The notes: generated from the letters alone by a model not told the origin. 64,000 nucleotides of DNA from Gammaproteobacteria bacterium (GCA_009937615.1 JAACFB010000008.1:1-64000); one strand, 5' to 3'. Counted from the stretch's first letter, positions 39,411 through 49,426 are shown. Made by a program: numbers and translations.

Positions 39411-40731
39411 GAAATCCATTCCCCGCCGGACGTTTTTGCGGGGTGCCGGGGCTGCGGTAGCGCTGCCGTTGCTGGATGCTATGTTTCCGGCACTCGCATC
39501 CGTCGAGGGTTCGTCGGTTCCGCGCAGGTTTTCGATTGTCTATGCTCCGAACGGAATGAACATGGCGAAGTGGACACCCGCTGCTACGGGTAAGGCATTC
39601 GAGTTAACGCCTACGCTGCAACCGTTCGCACCGTACAGGGAACAGATGCTGGTCGTGAGCGGGCTGGCGAATAAAGCGGGTTATCCGTTGCCCGGCGAGG
39701 GCGAATCGGCGCCGCATGAGCGAGCGGGGGGTGTTTTTCTAACCGGAGTCCATCCCAGGAGAGAAGGCCATACCGGCATTTCCATTGATCAGATTATTGC
39801 CAGGGAGCTCGGCAAGAAGACTCAGCTTGCGTCGCTGGAACTCGGACTGCACAGCAGCGACGCTGTTGGCCAGTGCGAAAAGGGTTGGAGCTGTGCCTAT
39901 ATCAACACGCTGTCATGGCGGAACCCGACCACTCCGCTACCCATAGAAAACAGGCCACGAGCCGTTTTTGAGCGGCTCTTCGGCGAGAGCGCCGACCCGG
40001 CATTGCGAATGGAGCGCCTGCAAGATCAGAAAAGCATTCTCGATTCGGTTACCGATGCAGCGTCCGATCTGATGCGGACCGTAAGTTACGAGGACCGGGT
40101 CAGATTGTCCGAATATCTCGATGGCATGCGTGAGATCGAGCGCCGAATTCAGATGGCCGAACAGCAGTCCGACAAGGAGCTGCCGACGGCAAATCCGCCT
40201 ACCGGTATTCCGAAAGAATTTTCGGAGCACCTCAAGCTGATGTTCGACCTCAATGTTCTGGCATTCCAGACGGACATGACGCGCATGACGACGCTGATGA
40301 CCGGGCCGGAACAGAGTAATCGCACCTACCCCGAAATCGGTGTGCCTGACGTACACCACTCCCTGTCGCATCATCAGGGCAATCCGGTCAGTCTCGAGAA
40401 GCTGTACAAGATCAATCTGTACCATTCGGAGCTGATGACGTACTACCTGGACAGGCTGAGCTCAACGCCGGATTACGATGGTTCCCTGCTCGACAACATG
40501 ATGATCATGTACGGCGGGTCTATCAGCGACGGCAACGATCATTTGCTTCAGGATTTGCCGATCCTGTTGCTCGGAGGCGGGTCCGGCAAGCTGCAGGGCG
40601 GGCGACACATTCGATTCAGTGACGATACTCCCGTGACTAACCTGTACCTGGCAATACTCGACAATCTCGACATCGAGCTAGAGCAGTTTGGCGACAGCAC
40701 CGGGACACTGGATCTTGCTTCAATTGCTTGA
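39397..40731 (+). CDS. DUF1552 / HXXSHH-motif protein with Tat-like signal (cassette copy B)
   Basis: IPRRTFLRGAGAAVALPLLDAMFPALA; HSLSHH at nt 40357-40374 in VPDVHHSLSHHQGNPVSLEKLYKINLYHSELMTYYLDRL; GTG start 39397 or ATG 39400. Confidence 0.92.
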   Translation: MMIFKKSIPRRTFLRGAGAAVALPLLDAMFPALASVEGSSVPRRFSIVYAPNGMNMAKWTPAATGKAFELTPTLQPFAPYREQMLVVSGLANKAGYPLPGEGESAPHERAGGVFLTGVHPRREGHTGISIDQIIARELGKKTQLASLELGLHSSDAVGQCEKGWSCAYINTLSWRNPTTPLPIENRPRAVFERLFGESADPALRMERLQDQKSILDSVTDAASDLMRTVSYEDRVRLSEYLDGMREIERRIQMAEQQSDKELPTANPPTGIPKEFSEHLKLMFDLNVLAFQTDMTRMTTLMTGPEQSNRTYPEIGVPDVHHSLSHHQGNPVSLEKLYKINLYHSELMTYYLDRLSSTPDYDGSLLDNMMIMYGGSISDGNDHLLQDLPILLLGGGSGKLQGGRHIRFSDDTPVTNLYLAILDNLDIELEQFGDSTGTLDLASIA

Positions 40732-40767
40732 AGGGAAAAATGCACAACGGCTTCTTCGGGGGAGAAC

Positions 40768-42369
40768 ATGAAACAGGACTTGCGTAGCAGCTTGATCGTC
40801 ATTTTCCTGCTGGCGATGCCGTTAACGGTGGCCGCAACGGAAGACGCGCGGCTGATTGAAGCTGCCAAAGACGGTGATCGCGAGAAAGTGCTATTCCTGC
40901 TCGACTCTGCCGTGGACGTCAATGCTGCCAAGGCTGATGGTACATCGGCGCTTCACTATGCGGCGCATCGTGACGACCGCGAAATTGCAGGCGCCCTGAT
41001 GCAATCCGGTGCGAACGCAAATGCAGCAAATGACTATGGCGTCACGCCGCTGTCACTTGCCTGCACCAATCGCAGCGCTGACATGGTGGGCGCCCTGCTG
41101 GAAGGCGGGGCTGACCCGGACGCGAGACTATGGAACGGTGAGTCCGTGTTGATGACCTGCGCCCGAACCGGCACGGCCGACGCGGTAATGGCGCTGCTCG
41201 TCGCCGGAGCAGATCCCAACGTTGCGGAGTCCAGCCAGGGCCAGACAGCGCTGATGTGGGCTGCCAACGGGGGACATTCTGACATTGTCCAGATGCTGAT
41301 CGAGCACGGTGCGGACGTCGAGGCGACCACCAGCGCAACGGTCGACAGGGTGCCGAATACCTGCCGGATCTGCGAGTGGAAGCCGTCACCCGGAGGATTT
41401 ACGGCGCTGATGTTTGCGGCCCGATCCGGCGACCTGGAGACCGCCATGCTCCTGCTCGAAGCCGGAGCCGACATCGACGGGGCGACGGCGGAACACGGCA
41501 GTGCGCTGGTGGTTGCCAGCGCCAGCGGCCATGAAGAACTGGCGCTGTTTCTGCTGGCCGAGGGTGCAAATCCCGAATTACGCGATGAAAATGGCGTGAC
41601 GGCTCTTCATCATGCACACCAGAGTGGACTCGCCCGGATGCACGGCGTGACGTATGACCCGGTGTACCGCGTGCGGCCGAATAACATGCACAAGTTGGCC
41701 CGGGCACTGCTCGAGGGCGGCGCCGAGGCAAACGTGCAGATCGCAAAGAGCTACAAGGTGGGGCCTGCGATCCGCAGCAGCTGTGAGAGCGTGTCGGACA
41801 TGGTCGGCGCAACGCCCTTCTTCCTGGCAGCTATTTCGGCCGATACAACATTGCTGAATCTGTTGGCCGAGCACGGGGCCGATCCGGAGATCGGTACCAG
41901 CGATGGCACGACGCCGCTCATGGTTGCGGCGCGATCCGCCTGCACGGGACAAAATCAGGACGACAATCTCACCCTGGAAAAGAAAGAGCGGTCGCTGGTT
42001 GCCGTCAGGACGATCATCGAGATGGGGGTCGATATCAACGCGGTCAATGCCGACGGCGAGACGGCCATGCACAAGGCCGCATTTTCCGGAGCTGATAACG
42101 TCGTACGCTACCTCGCCGACAGCGGTGCCGAAATTGACCTCAAGACCAAAAGCGGCGAGACCCCGTGGAGCATGGCATCCGGAATCAGCCCGTCCTTACA
42201 GGGTCGCGGCGAATACGGCCTGCACGAGAGCACGGCAGCGCTGCTGATGACGCTCGGCGCGACAGCGATCACTCGAGAGGATATGAACGTGCCGGATGCC
42301 TACTCCAACTTCCTCGAGCGGGAGGTCAGCATCGATTACGAGAGCCTTACGGCGCAGCCCGACCAATAA
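40768..42369 (+). CDS. exported ankyrin-repeat protein (cassette copy B)
   Basis: Signal peptide MKQDLRSSLIVIFLLAMPLTVAATEDARLIEAAKDGD then ANK repeats (DGTSALHYAAHRDDREIAGALMQSGANANAANDYGVTPLSLACTNRSADMVGALLEGGADPD...). Confidence 0.92.
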   Translation: MKQDLRSSLIVIFLLAMPLTVAATEDARLIEAAKDGDREKVLFLLDSAVDVNAAKADGTSALHYAAHRDDREIAGALMQSGANANAANDYGVTPLSLACTNRSADMVGALLEGGADPDARLWNGESVLMTCARTGTADAVMALLVAGADPNVAESSQGQTALMWAANGGHSDIVQMLIEHGADVEATTSATVDRVPNTCRICEWKPSPGGFTALMFAARSGDLETAMLLLEAGADIDGATAEHGSALVVASASGHEELALFLLAEGANPELRDENGVTALHHAHQSGLARMHGVTYDPVYRVRPNNMHKLARALLEGGAEANVQIAKSYKVGPAIRSSCESVSDMVGATPFFLAAISADTTLLNLLAEHGADPEIGTSDGTTPLMVAARSACTGQNQDDNLTLEKKERSLVAVRTIIEMGVDINAVNADGETAMHKAAFSGADNVVRYLADSGAEIDLKTKSGETPWSMASGISPSLQGRGEYGLHESTAALLMTLGATAITREDMNVPDAYSNFLEREVSIDYESLTAQPDQ

Positions 42370-42390
42370 CTCGTGAGGCCTCGCGACGCG

Positions 42391-43311
42391 CTATAACTTC
42401 GTGGCGACGCGCGCGTCAACGGTTTTGCCGATCCGGCTCTCGCGCCAGATGATCAGGAAGTTTGAGGCGATCACGATAGCGGCGCCGGCGAATACGGCGG
42501 GCAACGGCCATTCGTTCCAGATCATCCACCCGAACAATGTGGCCCAGACGATTCCGCTGTAATTGAACACCGTGACGATGGCGGCTGGAGCATTCTTGAA
42601 GGCCGTGGAGAGCAGCCACTGGGCCGCGGCGCCTGACAGGCCTACCCCGAACAGCAACGGTATTTCGGCGAGTGTGGGCCGGACCACGACAAAAGGCAGC
42701 GGCAACGCGGTGACGAGCGTCCCGATAACAAAAAAGTAAAAGGTCACGGTCTCCGGGCGCTCGTGGCCGCCGAGGTAGCGCAGCACGACCTGCAGACTGG
42801 CCTGCATGAAAGCGGCAACCATCGCTACCGCAATGCCCAATGCATATATATCACCGGTTGGCTTCAGCATGATGAGGACGCCCGAGAAGCCGACTATTAC
42901 GGCTGTCCAACGGTAAGGGCCGACGCGCTCTTTCAGGAAAATCACGCCCAGCACCGGGATGAATAATGAGGAGGTGAACAGCAGCGCCGTCGTGTCCGCC
43001 ATCGGCATGAGCGAGTAGGCGGCGAATGTCGTGACTATCGTGATAGAACCGAAGACAGCGCGCGACGCCACAAGAGCGGGCTTGCTGCGGATGACGAGAA
43101 TGTCGCGATCGCCGAGGACAAAAACCATGATGAGAAACGGTACGCTTGCGATCAGGTTGCGGTAGAAAGCAACCTCGATCACCGAATGGTTGACGCTTAA
43201 TAGTTTGGCGAAAACGTTCATGACCGTGAACATGAAGAAAGCGCCCATCGCGGCCGACATACCAAGGACAACGCGCTCCTGGTGGGTTTTTTCTGATTGG
43301 TCTTGAGCCAT
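42391..43311 (-). CDS. EamA/DMT superfamily permease
   Basis: 10-TM-like pattern; VIEVAFYRNLIASVPFLIMV...LKERVGPYRWTAVIVGFSGVLIMLKPTGD. Confidence 0.88.
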   Translation of the reverse strand: MAQDQSEKTHQERVVLGMSAAMGAFFMFTVMNVFAKLLSVNHSVIEVAFYRNLIASVPFLIMVFVLGDRDILVIRSKPALVASRAVFGSITIVTTFAAYSLMPMADTTALLFTSSLFIPVLGVIFLKERVGPYRWTAVIVGFSGVLIMLKPTGDIYALGIAVAMVAAFMQASLQVVLRYLGGHERPETVTFYFFVIGTLVTALPLPFVVVRPTLAEIPLLFGVGLSGAAAQWLLSTAFKNAPAAIVTVFNYSGIVWATLFGWMIWNEWPLPAVFAGAAIVIASNFLIIWRESRIGKTVDARVATKL

Positions 43312-43477
43312 CGGCGATGGTTTGCTCGTGTCGTTAACGCAGGGAGTCGACGTAGCCGACGGAGCACAGAGTTTATCGCTTACGGAATGCGAGGCGTCAA
43401 TTATATTTGGGCGTACTGCTGCCGTCGCGGCGAAGCGTGCTGAGGCCGCTGTCGCATCGCGGCCAGGGGCTTTCCGA

Positions 43478-44518
43478 TCACGGCGCTTTGAGCAGGTCGT
43501 CCCAACGTCTTATGAGCAGGTTATTCTTGTAGCCGGGGACCTCGTATTGCCAGCCGGATAGCCGTGACATCAGGCGTTCGGCCTCGCCATCGGTGGCCGA
43601 GGCGCCTGCCTCTTGGTTCGCGCTGGCGTCAGCCGGATCCTCTCCGGACGCATCCGCCACAGAATTTACGGCAAAAGCCACCCACGACGTTTCGTCATCC
43701 GATGCCACGGCAGCCGTAATCTCGAGTCCGTCCCAGGTTCGGTAGACCACCGTCGTCTCGATCGGCGCCTCGACGTGCGCCCGCACATCCTGCAGATCCA
43801 GGTTGCTTAGTGCGCCGGCAATGCCGTTGCCGACGGAACTGTAGCTGAGCTCCCGGCCCTCGGGGATGTCGAGCACTGTGAAATCCGGCTCATCCTGCGA
43901 GCTTTTCCCGATCACGATCGATTCGCCGTCAGAATGCGTTATCGAGACGCTCTTGACGCGGTCTGCACTGATATCGATGACGCTGGACATCAGCCAGTCA
44001 TTCGAGGATTGTGGAATCTCCGGGCTGCGATCAATGAGATAACTTTCAGGCTTGCCCGGAATGCGCGCATAGCGGAAATCACGTTGTGCGGTGTTACCCA
44101 GGATTACGGCGTAGGAAAAGTCAGCTCCGGTGATCTCGACTTTGGAGCCTTGGCCTCCGTCGTCCGGGTCACCGACGCCCAGCCGGGCATAGTTTTCCGG
44201 GTTTGACGTCTTGTCTTCAACGATCCTGGCCTCGGATAGCGCGACGATCAATTGCCGGAGCTTGCCGACATCGGCCGCATAGTTGTTCTTCGAGGTGATG
44301 ACCCAGGCATCCGCATCGCGTCGAATGGTCAACGTCTCGATGCCATCCGGCAGGGCGATGCGGACTTCTGTAGCGCCGTTAGCCAGGTCTTCGAAACCCG
44401 GTAGCAACTGTCTTCCCGGATCCGTTACTGCATCCTGGTCGCTGCTTTGCATGACGAGCATGAGCAATACGAGTCCGACCACGATGGCCGCGAGCAGCTG
44501 AATGGTCTTCCGGCTCAT
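43478..44518 (-). CDS. DUF4340 domain protein
   Basis: Single N-terminal TM then ITSKNNYAADVGKLRQLIVALSEARIVEDKTSNPENYARLGVGDPDDGGQGSKVEI typical of DUF4340; adjacent to gldG-like gene. Confidence 0.85.
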   Translation of the reverse strand: MSRKTIQLLAAIVVGLVLLMLVMQSSDQDAVTDPGRQLLPGFEDLANGATEVRIALPDGIETLTIRRDADAWVITSKNNYAADVGKLRQLIVALSEARIVEDKTSNPENYARLGVGDPDDGGQGSKVEITGADFSYAVILGNTAQRDFRYARIPGKPESYLIDRSPEIPQSSNDWLMSSVIDISADRVKSVSITHSDGESIVIGKSSQDEPDFTVLDIPEGRELSYSSVGNGIAGALSNLDLQDVRAHVEAPIETTVVYRTWDGLEITAAVASDDETSWVAFAVNSVADASGEDPADASANQEAGASATDGEAERLMSRLSGWQYEVPGYKNNLLIRRWDDLLKAP

Positions 44519-46413
44519 GACTGCACCTTCTGCCGGCGCCTCCAGGCTGCGAAGAGTATCGCAAACGTCAGCAGTACCGGAACGAGTCCGATGTTAATCG
44601 CCTTCAGCAGAGTGCCTAAATCTTCGATGTCTTTGTCGAGGCCGCGCTGTACTGCCCGAAGTTCCTTGCGTATCGATGCGCGCTGGTCGATAAAGCGATC
44701 GATCTCGGCCTGCTGCTCCTCCGTAAGCAGCAGGCTGCCGGAGTCTTCGCGTGAGGACTGCAGTTCGCCGAGCCGCATTTCGGTCTCGGCCAGTTCCTGT
44801 TGCAAACGCTGTTCGGTCTCGCGATAGCGCGCTTCAGCGCCGACACGCAGCTCATCGACCCGGGTAAACGGCCGTGAAAAACTGCCGCGACTGCGTACGG
44901 CGATGAGGTCCGTGCTGCCCGCGAGATTCTCCAACGCGTTGACGACGAATGCGCCGTTGCTGGCGAAAGCGGTCGCTATCTGCTGGCCGAAAAAGTTCTG
45001 GACCTGAACCCACATCGGGTCGCTGAGCAGGTCGACGTCGGCGACAACGATGAGGTTGACCGGCTCCGCGGATTCGTGCAGGTGTTCGCCGGCAGCCTCG
45101 CCCTTTTCCTCGTCTTCCGTGCCCACCGCAACGGTCGGTTTTCCATCGGGGAATGCGCTCGATAACGTTCCACTGACCCGGCCCGCGATAATCAGTGGTT
45201 TGCCGCCCGCCGTAAAGCCGTCCTGCAAAGCGCCCGGATCCGGCAGGAACGCAAAGCGTGAGGCCGGCATCAGGGTCGACGCGAGGCTCGAGGTCAGTAA
45301 GGGTTCGAGCGTTGCGCTGTTGCCCTCGGCAAGCCGCAGCTGGCCAGGCATCGCGGAATTAATCACGTTGAGTTCTGCGGTGACGATATCCTCGGCGCTC
45401 ATTTGAGCCGGCGTAATCCCCAGGTAGCCATAATGCCGTGTGACACGGTTGCCGAAGCCCGTGTTGATCTGCAGCGCCAGCTGCGCGTCGGCGACGACGT
45501 CCGTGGTATCAAATTCGATACCCCATCCCTCGAACAGCAACGGCAGGTCGGAAGGCTGGGCTATCGGCGGCGAGCCCTCCGGCATGCCCTCGGTCGGAGC
45601 GGAGTCCGCAGCGGCCAGCGGGTCTACAAAGATGAGCGCTTTGCCGCCACGCATCACGAACTGGTCGATCGCGTATTGCGTGGCATTCGACAGGTTCTTC
45701 GGTTGCACGATCCACAGCAAACTGATGTCGTCAGGGATCGTCGTGAAGGACGTGCCCAGGTCACGGATCTCGAATAACTGCTGCGCCTGCTGGTGCACAA
45801 CCCACGCCGGCAGCATGCGTTGCGTCTGCGGATCGAATTGCCCGGTCATCGGGATACCCGAGACGAGGCCGACGATACGGCGCTCCGGGTTTGCCAGCGT
45901 GCTGACGAGCTTGGCGAGATCGTATTCGAGGAACGCCTCTTTGTCCGGCTGGAAAAACGGAATTGTCTCCTCGTCGCCAACGCTGTTCGTGCCGGCGAGA
46001 CCGATGTAGACCGGATCCGGTGCCGAGCCGAGCTGTACTCCCTGCAGGCCGAATTGCGAGGCCCGATCCTCCTCCTCGGAGAATGGCAAGGGATCAATGA
46101 CGCTCAGACGCAGCTTGCCGCGGCTTGCGTCTTCGAACTCCTCGAGCATCTCGCGTACCCGATTGGCATAGTCGCGTAACGAGGGCAGACCCCCGGTCGC
46201 CTGGTTCGAGTAGTAGAAGTAGAGATTAACAGGCTCATCGATGTTCGCGAGTATTCGCTTGGTGCCGTCGGACAGCGTGTACAGGCCCTTCTCGGTCAGA
46301 TCGATGCGCAGGCCTTTGAACAGCTGATTCGAGACGATCACCGCTACCACAAATGCGATCGCGAGCAGCACGAGACTCGATGCTCCAAGGCGTTGTTGTG
46401 ATCGGGTGCTCAT
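44515..46413 (-). CDS. GldG-family ABC-transporter auxiliary/periplasmic protein
   Basis: N-terminal TM, LRIDLTEKGLYTLSDGTKRILANIDEPVNLYFYYS...RVREMLEEFEDASRGKLRLSVIDPLPFSEEEDRA; C-terminal coiled coil and TM; start at MSTRSQQRLG. Confidence 0.87.
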   Translation of the reverse strand: MSTRSQQRLGASSLVLLAIAFVVAVIVSNQLFKGLRIDLTEKGLYTLSDGTKRILANIDEPVNLYFYYSNQATGGLPSLRDYANRVREMLEEFEDASRGKLRLSVIDPLPFSEEEDRASQFGLQGVQLGSAPDPVYIGLAGTNSVGDEETIPFFQPDKEAFLEYDLAKLVSTLANPERRIVGLVSGIPMTGQFDPQTQRMLPAWVVHQQAQQLFEIRDLGTSFTTIPDDISLLWIVQPKNLSNATQYAIDQFVMRGGKALIFVDPLAAADSAPTEGMPEGSPPIAQPSDLPLLFEGWGIEFDTTDVVADAQLALQINTGFGNRVTRHYGYLGITPAQMSAEDIVTAELNVINSAMPGQLRLAEGNSATLEPLLTSSLASTLMPASRFAFLPDPGALQDGFTAGGKPLIIAGRVSGTLSSAFPDGKPTVAVGTEDEEKGEAAGEHLHESAEPVNLIVVADVDLLSDPMWVQVQNFFGQQIATAFASNGAFVVNALENLAGSTDLIAVRSRGSFSRPFTRVDELRVGAEARYRETEQRLQQELAETEMRLGELQSSREDSGSLLLTEEQQAEIDRFIDQRASIRKELRAVQRGLDKDIEDLGTLLKAINIGLVPVLLTFAILFAAWRRRQKVQS

Positions 46414-46415
46414 CG

Positions 46416-47150
46416 TCAGTCCGCCTGTTTCCAGTGCAGCACGATTGTGTTGGCGTACAAAAAGGTGCCGATGACCAGTCCAAAATAAACCAGGTCGCGA
46501 AGCTCGATGACGCCCCTCGATATATTTGCGAAATGCGTGAGGAAGCTCAGGCTCGCGATGCCGTCGATCAGTACCTGCGGAGCCCAGCCTGAGAACGCAT
46601 CGAGCACCAGCGGGAAACCGGCCAGCAGAAAGCCGAAACACACGACAACTGTAATGACAAAGGCGATGACCTGGTTGCGCGTGAACGCCGAGAGACAGGA
46701 CCCGATCGCGAGAAAGCCGCCGGCCATCAGGAAACTGCCCAGGTAAGCTGCAAGGATCACGCCGTTATCCGGATCGCCCAGGTAGTTAACCGTAACCCAG
46801 ACAGGGAAGGTCAGGGTCAGCGCAATGCCCGAGAATGCCCACGCGGCAAGGAATTTACCAAGCACGGCCTGTAACGGCGTGACGGGCAAGGTCATCAATA
46901 GTTCGATCGTGCCGGTCTTGCGTTCCTCTGCCCACAGGCGCATTGCGATCGCGGGGATCAGGAATAGATACAGCCACGGGTGGAAGTTGAAAAATGCGCG
47001 CAGGTCGGCCTGTCCGCGTTCGTAAAACCCGCCGAGATAAAACGTAAACGTGCCCATCAGCATCAGGAAGATCACTATGAACACGTAAGCGACCGGCGTT
47101 GCGAAATAGCTCTGCAGTTCGCGGCGGAAAAGCGCTTTAATCATGTTCAT
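46416..47150 (-). CDS. ABC-2 type permease, GldF-like
   Basis: MNMIKALFRRELQSYFATPVAYVFIVIFLMLMGTFTFYLGGFYERGQADLRAFFNFHPWLYLFLIPAIAMRLWAEERKTGTIELLMTLPVT. Confidence 0.9.
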   Translation of the reverse strand: MNMIKALFRRELQSYFATPVAYVFIVIFLMLMGTFTFYLGGFYERGQADLRAFFNFHPWLYLFLIPAIAMRLWAEERKTGTIELLMTLPVTPLQAVLGKFLAAWAFSGIALTLTFPVWVTVNYLGDPDNGVILAAYLGSFLMAGGFLAIGSCLSAFTRNQVIAFVITVVVCFGFLLAGFPLVLDAFSGWAPQVLIDGIASLSFLTHFANISRGVIELRDLVYFGLVIGTFLYANTIVLHWKQAD

Positions 47151-47887
47151 TGCGTGGCCCCCTGATCGGCAGGGAGCCCCCCCTGGGTGACCCGCCGGAA
47201 CACCTCGTCGAGATCACCCGCGCCAAGCGCCTTTAGATTTCCCGGCGTGTCGTCTACGAGCAGCCGGCCGTCGGCGATGATGATGGCGCGGGTGCAGACG
47301 GCTTCGACCTCCTCGAGTATGTGTGTCGAGATGACAATGAGCTTGTCTTCCGACATCGAGCGTATGAGCTCCCTGACCTCGTGTTTCTGATTGGGGTCAA
47401 GGCCGTCCGTGGGCTCGTCGAGGATGAGCACGTCGGGATCGTGCAGTATTGCCTGGGCCAGCCCGACGCGGCGCTTGAAGCCCTTGGACAATGTGTCGAT
47501 GGACTGGTTGAGAACCGGCGCCAGGTGCAGAAGCTCGATAACCTCGGTGAGTCGATGATCGCGACCATCGCCTGACAGGCCACGCACATCGGCAATGAAT
47601 TTTAGGAACTGCGCGGGCGTCATTTCGGGGTAGCAGGGCGCGCCCTCGGGCAGGTACCCGATCCTTCGCTGCGCGGCGAGCGTATCCGACTGTATGTCGT
47701 GTCCGCAGACGCTCGCACTGCCAGCGCTCGGGGCAACGAAGCCCGTGACCATCTTCATGGTCGTTGATTTCCCGGCTCCGTTCGGTCCGAGAAATCCCAG
47801 CACTTCGCCAGGCTCACAGCGAAAGCTCAGGTTATCGACAACCGTGTGGCGTCCATAACGTTTGGTTAGACCCTGTATTTCAATCAT
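47147..47887 (-). CDS. ABC transporter ATP-binding protein, GldA-like
   Basis: GFLGPNGAGKSTTMKMVTGF Walker A; LSKGFKRRVGLAQAILHDPDVLILDEPTDGLDPNQ. Confidence 0.92.
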   Translation of the reverse strand: MIEIQGLTKRYGRHTVVDNLSFRCEPGEVLGFLGPNGAGKSTTMKMVTGFVAPSAGSASVCGHDIQSDTLAAQRRIGYLPEGAPCYPEMTPAQFLKFIADVRGLSGDGRDHRLTEVIELLHLAPVLNQSIDTLSKGFKRRVGLAQAILHDPDVLILDEPTDGLDPNQKHEVRELIRSMSEDKLIVISTHILEEVEAVCTRAIIIADGRLLVDDTPGNLKALGAGDLDEVFRRVTQGGLPADQGATQ

Positions 47888-48133
47888 GATGAGTTCTAGA
47901 CATCGCCAGTCGGTTGGCGGCGAGCGGGCAATTTTTTACCAAAGTCCCAAGTCCACTTCAAGTCCCTGAAAGGAGAATTCGAAACGGCGGCATCCTGCCG
48001 CTCGCGCACAGCATTGCTCGGTCCGAGTCTATCGAGTCGTATTGGCGTCGGAGGTATGTCTGCCGTGCGTACATCCAGCACTCCGAATAGTGTAAGTTCG
48101 GAAGTATCTCCAACCGGCGGTTGATGGTTCCAG

Positions 48134-49426
48134 ATGTTGTCGTTTCCAGATTCTCATCACGCTGCAAATGCGTTGCCCCCGCCGGTATATCCGAGGATGG
48201 AGGGACAAAAGCGATTCGACGTCTGCGTGATCGGTGCCGGGTATACGGGGCTGAGCGCGTCTCTGCACCTGGCGGCCCAGGGTCTCGACGTAGCCCTGGT
48301 CGAAGCGCACCGGGTCGGCTGGGGAGCCTCCGGACGCAACGGCGGCCAGCTGGGATACGGCATGACGGTCATGCAGCCCGAGCTGGTTCGTCGCTTCGGC
48401 GCAGAAGCGGCGCGGCGGTTCTGGGACATTTCCGTCGAATCGGTAGAGCTCTTCCATCACCTGTGCGAGAGACATTCGATCGACTGCGACTTCCGGCCCG
48501 GCACCATGGCATGTGCCACGACGCAGTCGAATCTTGACCACCTGCTTCGGCACGCTGACATTGTCGAGAGTTACGGTACGGATATCTACCGGCGACTCGA
48601 CGCGGCATCGACACGGGAGACGAGCGGCAGCCCTATTTATACGGGCGCGATACTCTCTTACAGAGCTGGCCACATTAATCCGCTGAAGTATGCCTTTGGC
48701 CTCGCCAGGGCGGCCGAAAAAGCGGGTGTTTCAATTTTTGAGGGCACTCGCGCGATCGATATCCAGGTTGCCGAGCCTGCGAAAGTCAGCCTCGAGACTG
48801 GCGAGATTACCGCTGACTACGTGGTGCTCGGTTGCAACGGGTACCTGCAGGCGCTGAATAAATCGCTGGCTAAACGCATCCTGCCCGTTAATAACTACCA
48901 GGCGGCGACCGAGGTGCTGGATGAAGAGACGCGAAATACGCTGTTAAAAGGCGAAATCTGTATTTGGGACACGAGCAACAGCGTACATTACTTTCGGCTG
49001 ACGCCCGATAACAGGCTGGTTATGGGCTGCAGCATCGGCATACCGGGTCGCCCGCCCGGAAACCTCGAAAGGGATTGCCGCAGGCACATCAACTACGTCT
49101 ATCCCAATCTGAGGGATGTGAAAATTGACTATACCTGGGGCGGCACACTTGCCGGTACGCGAAGCCGGCTGCCGGATGTCGGCCGGCTGGCGCCGAACCT
49201 ACTGTATGCGCAGGGCTACACCGGCCACGGGGTCGGCATCGCGCCCCTGGTCGGAAAATACCTGGCAAACGCGATTTGTGCAGAGTCTGACGGGTTCGAG
49301 TTCCTGGGCAGCTTCGATCATAAAAACGTCCTGGGAGGGCGTTTCCTCAGGACGCCGTCCATTATCGTCTATCGCTTGATGACCAATACCCGCGACATGC
49401 TGACGAGGCGCCTCTTCGGCAGGTGA
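48134..49426 (+). CDS. DAO-family FAD oxidoreductase, gamma-glutamylputrescine oxidoreductase (PuuB)-like
   Basis: FDVCVIGAGYTGLSASLHLAAQGLDVALVEAHRVGWGASGRNGGQLGYGM; YTWGGTLAGTRSRLPDVGRLAPNLLYAQGYTGHGVGIAPLVGKYLANAI. Confidence 0.88.
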   Translation: MLSFPDSHHAANALPPPVYPRMEGQKRFDVCVIGAGYTGLSASLHLAAQGLDVALVEAHRVGWGASGRNGGQLGYGMTVMQPELVRRFGAEAARRFWDISVESVELFHHLCERHSIDCDFRPGTMACATTQSNLDHLLRHADIVESYGTDIYRRLDAASTRETSGSPIYTGAILSYRAGHINPLKYAFGLARAAEKAGVSIFEGTRAIDIQVAEPAKVSLETGEITADYVVLGCNGYLQALNKSLAKRILPVNNYQAATEVLDEETRNTLLKGEICIWDTSNSVHYFRLTPDNRLVMGCSIGIPGRPPGNLERDCRRHINYVYPNLRDVKIDYTWGGTLAGTRSRLPDVGRLAPNLLYAQGYTGHGVGIAPLVGKYLANAICAESDGFEFLGSFDHKNVLGGRFLRTPSIIVYRLMTNTRDMLTRRLFGR

